NCBI GenBank assembly: GCA_031769625.1
Contig: JAUIMM010000581.1
Coordinates: 1 to 64,000, forward strand
Origin: Taudactylus pleione
Lineage: Eukaryota > Chordata > Amphibia > Anura > Myobatrachidae
Length of the DNA stretch: 64,000 nt
Reading direction: 5' to 3'
A model generated the notes under the pieces. It worked only from the letters and a program-made list of their open reading frames with translations. It was not told the origin of the DNA and did not search any database. The first letter of the stretch is position 1. Each line of letters opens with the position of its first letter. Made by a program: the position numbers and the translations under genes. This document shows positions 20,360 through 32,397 of the stretch, one piece after another.

Positions 20360-21918
20360 CACTATGTAGACAAAAGTAATTGGACACCCCCGCGCAAGCC
20401 AAATTCATACCATGCATACCATTGCACACAAGTTCCAAATGGCCACTAATGTGGCGGTTTCGACAAGAGCACTTGCAGTTCTATGGAAACAAAGAATGTT
20501 TTTATCAGGATGACAATGCCACCTGTCATGTTTCCAGGGCGACTCTGGACTGGTATACAGAAAATTTGGTAACCCGGATAGACTGGTCAGCTCAGAGTCT
20601 AGATCTTAACCCCATTGAGAACCTCTTGGACTAAGTGGAGTGACAGGCGCATTCTTGGCCAACTCGACCTTCTTCAGTGTCACAGTTGGTCACTGTACTT
20701 AAGGCAGAATGTTGAAACATACTGGACGGGATGCATGACACATCGCATTCAGGATGCGAAGCATCCCGCCGCTCTTCATATGCATGCCGGCGTTGGTAAC
20801 GTCGGATGAGGTGTTGTCATGTGTGCAAACCACTTATCATACTAACATAAAATAAAGACACTGAGACGTGGATTTGGCAGATAACTTGATGGCGATTTAT
20901 TGGAGCAATAATAATTATTATTTATTTATTATTTATTTAAGGTTGTATGGTGGCAAAGAAAGGACGGCCAGAAATCAGCCAAATCTGCTATGCCCACACA
21001 CAAACAACAAAAGGCATAGCAGGCGTAGATCGCCCAGAGTGCATACACATAACCATGTAAATCATGTCAACAACAAAAGGTAACGCTCACCCCCATCTTG
21101 ACTTCCCACCCGTTTAGGTGGTGATACTGCCCCCCGTTAGGTTGGTACAGCCAACTACCAGTCAACGAAGGGAGCGCCCTTAAATCATAATTGCACCCGG
21201 ACTGGCGACCTGCCGTTCTTTCCCGCCACCCAAAACCAAATCCACAACATACCAAAATTTATAGGGGAGGGAGGGTGGGGAATCTGGAACAAAGAGGCTT
21301 TGGGCCCACACTTTTAGCCCTCTATATAATGTTCCTGTTACAAACCCGCCCCTGCTTGCCATAGGCTAACTCCAACAAGTAATTTGCATACATGCCTGCC
21401 CCCATCCTAGAGGTTTAAAACACCTCTTTTCTTATGCAATCTTTTGGTTTCTCGTATCCATGAAGGATGCGCAAGGACCACTCTCTCTGTAAGAGCGGTC
21501 CTTTGTGAATGAGGGACTTCTGGATCTATGACCCAGAAGCCCCTCTGGTGTCATTCTGCACACGAGTCACAAAAGGTGCTGGGAGGGATCTGATTGGATC
21601 TCTCACACAGCACTCTGCAGAGAGAAACCCATAGGCTACCCTCCGCAGCCAGGCCCCGGAATGCATTGCAATATGGGGCTTGGTGCATATGAGAAATGCG
21701 GTCAAACCCACATTTTCGGGGTTTGACCGCATTTCTCCCCTTGCTGCATCCTGCCCACCGCCTGCTCTTGTCCAGAAACTTGTGGATAGTTTGCCAAGAA
21801 GTATGTCTGTATAATCACTGCACGTGGTGGACCTACAAAGTACTGACGTCAATAAAATCTTGTTGATCTATTTGCTGTCAGTGTCCAATCACTTCTGTCT
21901 ACAAAACTCTACATAGTG
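20360..21918 (+). mobile_element. Tc1/mariner element, internally rearranged
   Basis: Inverted ends CACTATGTAGACAAAAGTAA and CTACATAGTG lie between TA dinucleotides at 20358-20359 and 21919-21920. A transposase fragment occupies the first part. From about 20700 to 21840 the sequence no longer resembles a Tc1 transposase and is probably a foreign insertion that I could not classify. Confidence 0.75.
20440..20640 (+). pseudogene. Tc1 transposase fragment
   Basis: Reading YQDDNATCHVSRATLDWY, then RIDWSAQSLDLNPIENL, gives the second Asp block and the Glu block of the DD34E catalytic triad. The N-terminal DNA-binding half and the first Asp are missing, and the frame stops soon after PIENLLD. Inactive. 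Confidence 0.8.
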
Positions 21919-23061
21919 TATTTATTGGAAATTACTGTTAATATAGTTGCATTGCTGATAGCCACTGCATGTGGTTATGCTCTGCTGTATTACCAGTGTA
22001 GGATCTTTCATAATCTACAGAGATCCTATTTATAATGGGAATCTTTACAACTGCAGATAGGTTATCAACCTAGGTAAAGAGTGTATGTATCTGTAGTAAT
22101 ATAACCATGCACATTCATAAAGCTTTTGACATACTGTAATTATATTACAGTTCATTGTCCAAGGTACACACTTAAACATATTCAAAATAAATAATCGGCA
22201 TTTCGTAGAACTTGTCAATAAGGCTTCCTTCCTCACCATTTCAGTACATCACAGTTTTGCTACAGCAGAAAGTGTTTGCTTGTTGTTAGCACAACATAGC
22301 AAATATGACCAGCACAACAAACAGAAGACCTGCAGCAACCATTGCTTGTCCTACAGTCTGCCACCGCAGTTGTTGTTTTGTTTTATTGTGAGAGAATAAT
22401 TTCCATACCTTTGGCGACATATTTCAGCATCACCCTTCTTTGCCTAACAAAAATCTCTGCCCTCGTCTTTGGCATAATGCAGTATTTGTGAAAGGGTCTG
22501 CGTAAATAAAGTCAGTATGAGCTTACAATAATTGTATTCCTTCATTCATATTTGCATTTCAGTGTTTGGCTGACTGGGTAGGATTGGCAACACCTTGAGT
22601 CAAGAACGTTTAGTGGCCAAATCACACACACCATGGCCTCATCTTTAATCTATTTATTCATGTAGTTAAGATACAATACTTCTACTTTCATGTGGTGACA
22701 AAACAAGGGAACAGGTGTACAGGTGTTACAGGAGCATCTATACTGAGTGTCCTCCCATGCGCAGCACTTATCTCTATAAACAAAGAAATGAGTGAAATGA
22801 GGAGGGGCTGTAGCATCTATTTCTCCAAATAATAAGTATTACAGTGACAAAGATTTTTTTGATACAGAAGAAAAATGTACATTTAATCCTCTGCGACAAA
22901 CCTATTATGAGCTTCTTGTGGACAGACTGAACATCAGATGGGTGGTGGTGAATGCCCATTTGTGTGTAACGTCCAAAGAATTTATTTTTGGGAAAAATGT
23001 ATCTATTTTCACCTTTTAGTCTTTTTTTGAAACGTGTTCCTTGTTTGCTCACTGTACCTTA
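21919..23061. other. Non-coding spacer
   Basis: No gene or clear element boundary recognised. Confidence 0.3.
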
Positions 23062-23062
23062 T

Positions 23063-23366
23063 GGAGCATACATGGTCAGATTTGTCAGATGAACGATTTG
23101 AACGATTTTACCAAAGATTTGAACAATTTTAACGAATTTTTGACTGCATTAAAATGAATAGAATCGTCCAAGTCTGACTGCAAACACATCAGATGTCAGA
23201 TATCGTTATCTGACCATCGGGAACGTGCATCGTTCAAATCGTTCATCTGATAGATCTGACAAATCTGACAGAAATGTCAGATTTTCCTTCAGATATGAAC
23301 GATTGAACGATTTTTAAATCGTTATCGTTCAGATCTGAAGAAAAATCTGACCGTGTGTATGCACCA
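23063..23366. mobile_element. Foldback MITE (GCATACATGGTCAGATT ends)
   Basis: Ends GGAGCATACATGGTCAGATT and AATCTGACCGTGTGTATGCA are imperfect inverted repeats. Many ATCTGACA/TGTCAGAT and GAACGATTT/AAATCGTTC sub-palindromes fill the interior. Confidence 0.65.
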
Positions 23367-23752
23367 TGAGACTACAGGTTTATCTGCTGTTGTAAATGGT
23401 CAGATAGAAAAGGAGGAGGCAGAGTCAAATGTAGGATTTGCAGAGGGAGGTTTGAAAATGTTTGATTTTGGAGGGGGGTGAGACCGCCTCACGGTGAATG
23501 CGAGGCTAGCACTTAGCAAGCCATAGCCTGCCTCCTGCAACCTCTCTTGTAATGCAGGATGCACTGGTGGCTATTCTGCACTGCTCGTCCTTTGTGTTAC
23601 CCTGCAGTGCAGATCTAAATGTGTCCTAAACCAATATCAACTTTCTGTAAGAGTCTGAGATAGTATACAATAGTATACAGACACAGTGCTATGGACCTTT
23701 TTAAATAGGCCCCTAAAGCTCTGTTAATATTTGGAAGAGTGGAAGATTCAGT

Positions 23753-24838
23753 GGTGTAACTATCGTGGATGCAAGGAGTGCAGCTGCTATGGGGCCCGGG
23801 CTGCCTCCAGGGCCCGCGCTCTCCCTGCACTCACTCATTCATGGATTGGGACACCGGGAGTCACCAGTTAGCAGTGTCAACCCGCCCTTTACTCTGGGTA
23901 CTCAGCCATGTAGAACACTGGTGCTGCTGTCGCCAATCCCCCGCTGCCACCACCAGTCCCCAGCTGTACATGAGCCACACTAAGGATGGTGCTGCCGCTC
24001 CCAATCCCCTGCTGCTGCCGCCAGTCCGCTGCTGTGCAAAACCGACAGGTAAGTTTGCTGTTCTTGGCGGGGAGTGGAAAGGGGCTGTGCTGAGGGAGGG
24101 GGTCTGTGCTGAGGGGGCTGCGATGTAAGGGGCTGTCATGTGAGTGAGGCTGTGATGTGAGGGGGAGCTGTGCTGTGAGGGGCTTATGATGAGGAGGGCT
24201 GTACTGTGAGGTGCTGTGTTGAGGAGAGAAGTGCTAAGTGGGGCTGTGCTGAGGGGGCTGCGATGTAAGGGGCTGTCATGTGAGTGGGGCTGTCATGTGA
24301 GGGGGAGCTGTGCTGTGAGGGGCTTATGATGAGGAGGGCTGTACTGTGAGGTGCTGTGTTGAGGAGAGAAGTGCTAAGTGGGGCTGTGATGAGGGGGCTG
24401 CGATGTAAGGGGCTGTCATGTGAGTGGGGCTGTGATGTGAGGGGGAGCTGTGCTGTGAGGGGCATATGATGAGGAGGGCTGTACTGTGAGGTGCTGTGTT
24501 GAGGAGAGAAGTGCTAAGTGGGGCTGTGAAGAATGCTGTGAGGGGAGAGGGTTTTGAGGGGGTGCTGTGCTGTGAGGCGGCTGTGAAAGGGGCAGTATGT
24601 GGTGCTGTGAGGATGGTCAGTGAGTGCAGTATAGAAAGGTGTAGAGAAGTATAAAGGGAATTGGTTGCAAAGCTGTATAGGGGGTGTAGAGCAGTATAGC
24701 CCTGAAGTCCTGGGTATGTTTATTTTTCATGTGGGGGGCTAATGTGTGTATTTTTTTACCTCTCTGTGCCAATGGGGAGGGGGGGGGGGGCTTTCAAGAT
24801 TTTGCTATGGGGCCCACACAGTTCTAGTTACGCCCCCT
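23753..24838. mobile_element. hAT-like non-autonomous element (CAGTGGTGTAACTA ends)
   Basis: Left end CAGTGGTGTAACTATCGTGG, right end CTAGTTACGCCCCCTG. Relatives with CAGTGGCGCAACTACCGTGG or its complement lie at 41373 and 47455. The interior holds the 140-bp tandem array. CAGTGG-type ends suggest hAT; an 8-bp duplication is not obvious. Confidence 0.6.
24102..24528. repeat. 140-bp tandem repeat, three copies
   Basis: The marker CGATGTAAGGGGCTGTCATG occurs at 24121, 24261 and 24401, an exact 140-bp period. The units are G-rich with TGTGAGGGG and GCTGTG sub-repeats. Confidence 0.9.
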
Positions 24839-26147
24839 GCTGAGGTGAATTTTGCTGTGGTGGGAGTCATTGACTTGGGGACATGTAGGTATATTAATGT
24901 TGGGTGGATCTTACATGTTACTATTACTTAGTATTTATGTATCTATCTGTCTGTCTGTCTGTCTATCTATCTATCCTTATAATACATTTGTTATGGTTGT
25001 GTCTGTACACAGAATTTTTTGGGGGGAGAAATGTATTCCATGGGACTGTGTATGAACTGTGGAGACAAAAAGTATATTTTTAAAATTTTAGTTTGTCTGT
25101 CCATTCCGGCATCACACAAAAACTATGGGAATTATTTGGATTGCGCTTTTAATATTGTATAGCTTAGTCACCTAGAAAGAAACTGAGGTATGTATTATCT
25201 CAATGTGAGAGAAGAGCAATAAAGGAAATACCAGACGCTTGACACTCAGCGTGTACAATGTGCAGGCTCCTTAAGCTAAAAATGAATAGATGTATATAAA
25301 TATAATTTTTTTTTCGGACAAATATACTTTTAGGCACTGTTTATGAACTATGGAGACAATTTTTTTCTAATCAGAATTTGCACAGGCTCAAGTCCAAAAT
25401 TATTATATGTATATAAATATATATAGACAATATATACATATTGCAAATACAAACAGTTATATATGTATGCATATATAAATACATAGATATATATCTCAAA
25501 ATCTATTTCATAGGAAAATCCAACTGTATATTAAGCACTAATCAGACACCTTATCTTGACATGAAGTTGAAGTATTCATGTCAATCTACTAGATGCCACA
25601 CCAAGGCAAATACTACATATCATAGAGTCGCTGCTCATGTTCTTGCAACCTTTCAGTGTTACTGTAGGTTAACTGACTTGCTCCCAAGTTAGCAGCCCCA
25701 AGCATCTTTTTGTGTTAATCCCTGAAGGAAAAACTGCAAATATTGTTTATAAAGACATTTTGTGATCAATGTTTACAATATAAAATATACATCACAATAT
25801 TAGATGCCACTACTATATTTGTAACATTAGTTCCGCTGAGCAATAACAGACATACACGTGAGATAATCTGCAGGCAAATGCTAATATATATACATATATA
25901 TATATATTTATTATGTATATGTTGTTTTCAATAATAGCGTTCCAAGTTCATTATACGAAAAAAAAGTTTTAAAAACAAAAAAAAGAATCATTCTGTAATT
26001 ACAGGTTGATTTACATTTTTTCTTTCTTTCTTGCGATTACTAATTAATTTCTGAAAGATGCTAGAAAGAAATTGTTGTAATACACAGTAGTGGAATAAGC
26101 CATTATTTTCTATTAGTTGATGAAATGCTTATTTTGTTTTTCTAAAG
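24839..26147. other. Intron sequence upstream of CRIP1 exon 2
   Basis: AT-rich, with a TCTG/TCTA microsatellite near 24943-24976 and TA-rich tracts around 25400-25500 and 25885-25910. A pyrimidine- and T-rich tract and CTAAAG precede the exon at 26148. Confidence 0.5.
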
Positions 26148-28130
26148 CTGAGAAGGTAACTTCTCTAAATAAAGACTGGCACAGACCATGCCTAAGATGT
26201 GAGAAGTGCAACAAGACTCTGACTCCTGGCAGCCATGCTGAGGTACAGTATACTGTGTACACCATTATTTAGTTGTTGCTAATTCAGCACTGTCACCCGA
26301 TTTATACAGGATTGGAAATTAAGTGTAGTATCCAATAGGCAATTTCCCCCTTTCTCCCAACATTCTAGACATGTGTAAATGGGACAAAATAAGACCCTCC
26401 TCCACTCCACACATACTGTATCTTGATCTGCCCAAACCCCGCCCAGACATGCTCATGTTTAGGTGAAACACTGCCGTTTTTGAGGCCTGCTAATTGGGTA
26501 GTGTCTAAATCCCCTTCACGGAGAGGACCGTGACGTCATCAGCCAGTGTCTAGCGTCATTCCCTGCCATCCAAGTGGGCATAGAGGGGGAATATAATCAT
26601 GTGGCAATTCTAGTGAGTCACCGTGCCCGAAGCGTGGCGAGCACAGCGAGCCCACGAGGGGACACCAAACTAGTTTAAGTGGGGACAAAGTACTTCTTTA
26701 GCTGTCTCTCATGGGCAGGAACTGCACTTCCGCCCTCACCCACGTCACTTCCGGGTACCTAGCACATAGGGGAAATACAGCCAACCCTGCTAATTGGGAC
26801 TGTCTGTCACACCGAAAAAAACGGAACAACTGGGTCTGTCTTCTTGTCTGTGGATCAATATACACCTATCTGTAATGGCTCAGGCTTGCATGCCACAGCA
26901 TAAGATGGGTTTTCACTACATAGTAAGAATAAAAGAATAAACATACAATATATGTTTACATATATTACTGTTTTTGGTTTTGTATAAAATAGCACAGGGA
27001 AATATTCATAGCAATATCACAATAAGAACTGTAGCATAACAATACAAGTTGGATACATGAACACATAGAAATGTGTACAAAGGTGATAGGAGCCCCATAT
27101 CTTTATGTGCTACTGTCAATCTTTGGGATGGTTGTATGTTAGCCTATACCCAACCAACCTCTCCACGCATTTCAATCTTGAGCAAATATATAAACTCAGG
27201 AGTTGGAGGAGCTGAGATACTCTTCCATTAAAATGCCACACATAACATGGCAGGTGCAGATGCCACCCATTCATATATGGAACATAGGCTACCTCCCCAA
27301 CTGCTGCGCTGTATCAGTTCCCCTTGGCCAAATGATGTGAGGTTAGTTGGGAGCAGTTAGAATACCAAACCCTATTAGCAACAGGGCTAGGCCTGGTCAG
27401 ACAGATGTTATAACAAATCATGGAAAATAGAAATCATAAATGAAAACTGGACAAGCACATACTGTACAAAGTTGGTGGAGGAGGTACAGATATGAGACAG
27501 AAAGCAGACAGGTGTCAGTGTCATGTTCGCTGGCTGCAGCTGTCACAGGTCTTGCAGATATGTTCAAACAATACATATTTGACTGGAAAATGATGTCTGA
27601 ACTTAGCTTACAATATGTAAAGTATATGGTAATATAGAACCATAAACTCTGTCTTGCTCGCACGCTTTTAATATATATGTCTACTCACACACACACACAT
27701 ACATTACATACTCAGGGCACTTCAGTCTCTGCCCCACCCGCCCTCCACTCTATCAGATACCGCCCCCCTTTCTGCTGTTCTAACCTCCGCCGATCCATCC
27801 CGGCCGAGACCCGCTCCCCTTCCTTCTGGCTCTCATATTTACTGTGTTTCCCGTGGCCGGTCCTCACCCTTTTATCAAGACATTGAATAATACAAAAAAA
27901 CGTACCTTTAATAGTGTTCACCTCGTGCATTCCCTCATGTTGCCGCCAATCGTGATTGCGCCCTGAAACGTTGACCTACTCAAGTCTGGAGGAATTTTTT
28001 TTTCATATAGCACAGTAAGACCCAGAGTGCCATCCATCAATTGCCGGTATTTATTACATTACAGGAGAGGCACCGGGCCAGTGGTAAATTAACCGGGCCA
28101 GTGGTAACTTAAGAAGTGTCGGCCAATACT

Positions 28131-28168
<38 letters not shown>

Positions 28169-28381
28169 TCCCATAGGCAGCACTCCGGACGTAAAAAAAA
28201 CAACACTCAATGCAATATAAATTGCATTAAGTGTAATTTTGTTTTACGTCTGGAGTGCTGCCTGTGGGACTTCATATTACAGTGGACCTCATCACGAGCT
28301 TGGCTGTGGAGGGCACCCGGCACAGTTTGAATATTTACCGTTGAGTTCCGGATCATGGACTTGTGTGTGTATATATATATG

Positions 28382-28417
<36 letters not shown>

Positions 28418-28736
28418 TATACACACACTTTATTTACATACATCTTGTGTTCCTATTCCAGCATGAAGGCAAACCATACTGCAATCAGCCATGTTATGCA
28501 GCACTCTTCGGACCAAAAGGTGAGACCGCCTGTGCCTATATTTTGGTGTGCTTTGCAGGCATAATTGCAGGAAAATATTAATGGTTGGGGGCTATTTATG
28601 GCAATGTTGCACATCACAGATTGTAAATGGTACATTGCTGTTTTATAAGCATGCACTGCAGTACTTAGTATGTTCTTCTATTCTTCTATGCTTAGGGTTT
28701 GGTCGTGGAGGAGCAGAAAGTCACACTTTCAAATAA
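26148..28736 (+). CDS. CRIP1: CRIP1-like cysteine-rich intestinal protein (LIM), exons 2-4
   Basis: Three exons: 26148-26242, 28462-28519 and 28696-28740 (stop TAA 28734-28736). Phases match: exon 2 starts in phase 1 and completes an Ala codon, and exons 3 and 4 join through a split Gly codon. The translation includes [39 protein letters not shown] and [13 protein letters not shown], the characteristic CRIP1 C-terminus. This gives the second half of the first zinc site (His, Cys) and the second zinc site of one LIM domain. CRIP1 is about 77 residues, so only the first 13 or so are missing. CRIP2 and CRIP3 have two LIM domains and different tails. The gene is a small cytoplasmic/nuclear zinc-binding adaptor. 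Exon 1 was not found in the window and is probably upstream. Confidence 0.95.
26243..28461. other. CRIP1 intron between LIM-coding exons
   Basis: Contains unclassified repeat sequence near 26260-26830 (with GGCGAGCACAGCGAGCCCAC), a CA microsatellite near 27688 and a TA run near 28136-28163. A palindromic pair, CATAGGCAGCACTCCGGACG and its near-complement at about 28244-28272, follows. An AT microsatellite at about 28372-28412 lies only 50 bp before the exon-3 acceptor. No further exon was recognised. Confidence 0.55.
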
Positions 28737-29295
28737 ATAAGTAAGTAGACTGCCACACCCAATAATGTATATACTATTGGATTGTATCTGTTTGGTCATT
28801 TATTAGTGGTTATGAAAAACTGGTATATGTGCGGAATAAAGGGACAATGATATGCCATACTATATTTTCAATTGTGTTAGTCTACAGCCGGTTTGAGGAT
28901 GCTGTTTTGGAAATCACAAACAGTGCCATCGTGAGGTAGCCATTTTTTGCTGTGGATGAGAGGAGGATGTTATTGTCTAGTAACAGTTAATGGAAAAACC
29001 TTAATATGTCTACCTGTAGATGAGGTACAGGAAAAATACACAGCACAAGAAATAATTTCTTTGTGGTTATTACTTATTTATGAAGCACACAGCAAAGACC
29101 TTGCCTTCCACTGGTGTATCTGTATGGTCACTTTAAGGTGCACATCTGCCCTCTGCTCTTAGGAGATGCCTTCACAAAGTAAAAGTGTGGTTTTAAGTGT
29201 GCGGCAAGGAATCTCCAGAGACGCACTGTGCATAAGGGGAAAGTTCATGACAAAGTCCAACTTTCTACCACTTCAGAAGCACCTCAGTGCACCTT

Positions 29296-30226
29296 GGACC
29301 TGATTCAGAGCCACTCGCAAGCGACCCAATGGTATGCGTACGCACATGCGCTCGCTTCGTTCTGCGCGTGCGCAAACTACTCTGTGCGATCGCAGCCCGC
29401 TCGCTCGCCCAGCAAAGAAAGCCCAGAGAAATAAGTGACAGGAGAGGCCGTTTATGGGTGGTAACAGGGGCAGGACACTAATAACAGGGGAGTGGAGGTG
29501 CAAACGCAGGCGTGCCTGGGTGTTTCAACGCCGTTTTTAAGGCATGCATAATTAATAGGCAGCGTCACAGTACACGTCACATGCCTGTTTTTTCCGGATA
29601 TGTATTAGGAGAGTACAGCAGCAGATATCGGATATAATTTCTACAGTCCCTCTATTTCTTTTCATACAGGCAATCCCCATAGATTTATATGAGGACCGCA
29701 AAATTGTCAAGCTTCTGAGCTTGGCCTCCAATATCTAATGGTATTAGCAATTTTAAGCTATAGGCTACAATGCGGTGAGTAACCCTCGGGCCGATACCTG
29801 TGCATTTACTTTTTTCTATTATCAGAGCCCGTATCCCTACTGGAAAATACTGATTCTGCTGACAAATAACTTCTTATTGACGTAATATTCTGCAATAAGA
29901 AATGTGTACTCGTCAGGGAATAAATGCAGGGGATAATAAATATACCCCTACACTGAAGTCCTCGCAGTGCTTGCGATAGGGTAAGGCAACCACAAGCGAT
30001 GCGATCGCATCTGATGGTGCTCGATGTACCAATGTTTTAAAACACTTCCTGGAGATGACATGCGCTAGTGGGCGTCTCAACATACGCTAATGGGTGTCAG
30101 CATACACAGAGCGATCGCTCACACCGCCAAAGTGGATGTGCTTTTGCCTTGGCGAGCGAGCACTTCCCGTGGCGTCACTTTGACAAATTTGCATACGCTG
30201 GATGCGAGCGGCTCTGAATCAGGTCC
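29296..30226. mobile_element. Harbinger-type MITE family B, split by an insertion
   Basis: Ends GGACCTGATTCAGAGCCACT and GGCTCTGAATCAGGTCC. Its body contains GTGACAGGAGAGGCCGTTTA, GCAAACGCAGGCGTGCC and a CATGCATAATTAATAGG block, which also occur (same or complementary strand) in the copies at 36176 and 40569. The body is interrupted at 29593-29950 by an unrelated repeat. Confidence 0.8.
29593..29950 (+). repeat. 358-bp unclassified repeat, copy 1
   Basis: Starts TCCGGATATGTATTAGGAGA and ends with ATAAATATACCCCT. It is nearly identical to the complement of 30927-31284. It is inserted into the family-B MITE, so it is younger than that MITE. No terminal inverted repeat or coding capacity; class unknown. 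Confidence 0.85.
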
Positions 30227-30926
30227 CTAGTCCATACATACTCCATACATACCAAGGATGGTCTCATTCCAACCAACTCCTTCCATCCGTCAGTGCCAAA
30301 GTCCGCTCCTCCACAAAAAAGTGCACTCTACCAAGAAATCTATTTTATTCACTACTCCGCAAATCTACGTGCACTGTTCAGCCTCCTTTGTATTTTACAG
30401 ATGCACAAATCGAGTAACACAATCAAACTTTGTTTTGCACTCTGCAGAGGGCACTTTGTGCTTCCTAATGACCTCCAAAATTCTATTATGTGGTGGTTAT
30501 CTAGCACTTGCACTTGTGGACAGGGGGATCTATGAAGGATTTTCATTGCCCCAAAGTTTTTATTTCCAGTGAACGCAAGTAAGTGGCACTGGGCAGCATT
30601 GGATAAACTGTAAAACAAGCACAGTGGATGGCAAGCACAAAGGCTAGTGGGTACGGGGACATTGAAATCACTTGGTACCACCATGCCACACGCTATTACT
30701 AGCATTCTAAAACTACTTGTGTTTTTAAACCAGTGCTAATGGCAATTAATTCCATTTCTTTAGAAATTGGCTTATTAGTCTCATTGGTGAAGATACTAAA
30801 ATTCTGAAATATCCATAGAATTCTTTGTAGAGTTACCCAGAACAGCTGACTGCTTCCCGTTCTGTAGGCGGTATCTAAGAAAATTAACAGATTCCAAAAG
30901 AGGTTATGACCCGGTCGATCACATTT

Positions 30927-31284
30927 TAGGGGTATATTTATTATCCCCTGCATTTATTCCCTGACGAGTACACATTTCTTATTGCAGAATATTACGTCAA
31001 TAAGAAGTTATTTGTCAGCAGAATCAGTATTTTCCAGTAGGGATACGGGCTCTGATAATAGAAAAAAGTAAATGCACAGGTATTGGCCCGAGGGTTACTC
31101 ACCGCATTGTAGCCTATAGCTTAAAATTGCTAATACCATTAGATATTGGAGGCCAAGCTCAGAAGCTTGACAATTTTGCGGTCCTCATATAAATCTATGG
31201 GGATTGCCTGTATGAAAAGAAATAGAGGGACTGTAGAAATTATATCCGATATCTGCTGCTGTACTCTCCTAATACATATCCGGA
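30927..31284 (-). repeat. 358-bp unclassified repeat, copy 2 (inverted)
   Basis: Starts TAGGGGTATATTTATTATCC and ends CTAATACATATCCGGA. Against copy 1, I noticed one substitution (GGTATTGGCC for GGTATCGGCC). With copy 1 it forms a long inverted repeat with a spacer of about 976 bp. Confidence 0.85.
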
Positions 31285-31311
31285 ATGTATGCGGTCATAG
31301 TAAATGATCGC

Positions 31312-31676
31312 TCTAATGGTGGGTACACACTGGGCGATATTACTGAGCGACTGCACGATTACGACATCGTAATCATGCAATCGCTCAGTAATTGTGCACA
31401 AATCGTGCACTTTTATGTCGGAAACGACCAGCGATGCGCACTCCCGCTGGTCGTTTCCGACATTGTCCATCGCCTGAACATGCAGCACAATCTGACGACC
31501 TCGTCACGTTGCTGCATGTTGGGGAATGGGGGAGAGAGCCCGCGCTGAACGATATCGTTAATGATATCGTTCAGCGGCTGTGCTCAATGTCATGAACGAC
31601 ATTGAGCACAGCCTGCCGGGGGGACACTACATGATATCGCCGCTCAGGGAGCATATCGTGTAGTGTGTACGCACCT
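31312..31676. mobile_element. Foldback MITE with multiple internal hairpins
   Basis: Opens AATGGTGGGTACACACTGGG and closes GTAGTGTGTACGCACC. Internal stems: ACTGAGCGA with its complement, ACGATTACG/CGTAATC, GTCGGAAACGACCAGCG with CGCTGGTCGTTTCCGAC, GAACGATATCGTTAATGATATCGTTC, and GTGCTCAATGTC/GACATTGAGCAC. Confidence 0.75.
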
Positions 31677-31679
31677 TTA

Positions 31680-32397
31680 GGGGGTGGTATTCATAAAAGC
31701 TTGGAGAGAGATAAAGTACCAACCAATCAGCAACTGTCACTTTACACTCAGGCTGTGTTTGAAAAATGGCAGTTGGAGCTGATTGGTTGGTACTTTGGCC
31801 CTGATTCAGACCCACTCGCGAGCGGCTGTCCGCTCGCAAGTGGGTCGATGGTCTGCACTGCGCATGCGCACGACGGAGGGAGCTCCGTCGTGCACATGCG
31901 CGAGACGCGACGAGCGAAGGAAAGTCCTTCGCTCGTAGTGTCTGATCAAAGGGGGCGTGCTGTCGATGTTGATTGACAGCACGCCCCCTTTGGTGGGCGT
32001 GCCAGGGGCGTGACTGCCAGACGGAGGCGTTCCCAAGGGAACGCCTACCGTCAGAAGCCGGCCCCACTGACATCACTAGTGATGTCAGTGGGAGTGATTT
32101 TGGCTCTGATGGAGCCAAAATCACTCCTGGCCTTGTGGCTGAGAAACCCGACCGCAGGCTTCTGCTCGCAGTGGCGATGGTCGCGATGGTCAAGACCATC
32201 GCGACCATCATCCTGCACGCTCGTATATGCTGTGGGTGGTGACCCACAGCTATACGAGCGTCCAGGAGGACGCTCCATATTTATGGAGGTGGGCCCTGAT
32301 TCAGAGCGAGCGCTCTGGTCAGAGCGTCCGGCTCTGAATCAGGGCCTTTATCTTTCACAATTTTATCTCTCTCCAAGCTTTGATGAATACCCCCCTA
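31680..32397. mobile_element. Foldback MITE split by a polyhairpin MITE
   Basis: The outer left arm (GGTATTCATAAAAGCTTGGA, then GAGAGATAAAGTACCAACCA) is complementary to the right arm, which ends ATCTCTCTCCAAGCTTTGAT then GAATACC. The right arm is interrupted after TACTTT by the element at 31797-32346. This gives a clear relative age. Confidence 0.75.
31797..32346. mobile_element. Polyhairpin Harbinger-type MITE (family A), complete copy
   Basis: Ends GGCCCTGATTCAGACCCACT and CTCTGAATCAGGGCC, flanked by TTT at 31794-31796 and 32347-32349. 550 bp, the same length and hairpin order as 39480-40029. Stems include GCACGACGGAG/CTCCGTCGTGC, GGGGGCGTGCTGTC/GACAGCACGCCCCC, AGGCGTTCCC/GGGAACGCCT, CACTGACATCACTAGTGATG and GGAGTGATTTTGGCTC. 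The first 20 bp match the right terminus of the large Harbinger better than its left terminus. Confidence 0.9.

Noticed and set aside
27945..27990. CCTGAAACGTTGACC as a hammerhead half
   Set aside because: Only the GAAACGTTG side is present; no CTGATGA box at a suitable distance.
28832..28845. AATAAA near 28835 as the CRIP1 polyadenylation signal
   Set aside because: Kept as an alternative only. The donor right after the stop and the exon with AATAAA plus A-run at 33397-33428 fit better.
31627..32247. 206-codon minus-strand frame and other long frames in family-A MITEs
   Set aside because: GC-rich hairpin arrays have few stop codons. The same frames appear in each MITE copy and end at element boundaries.
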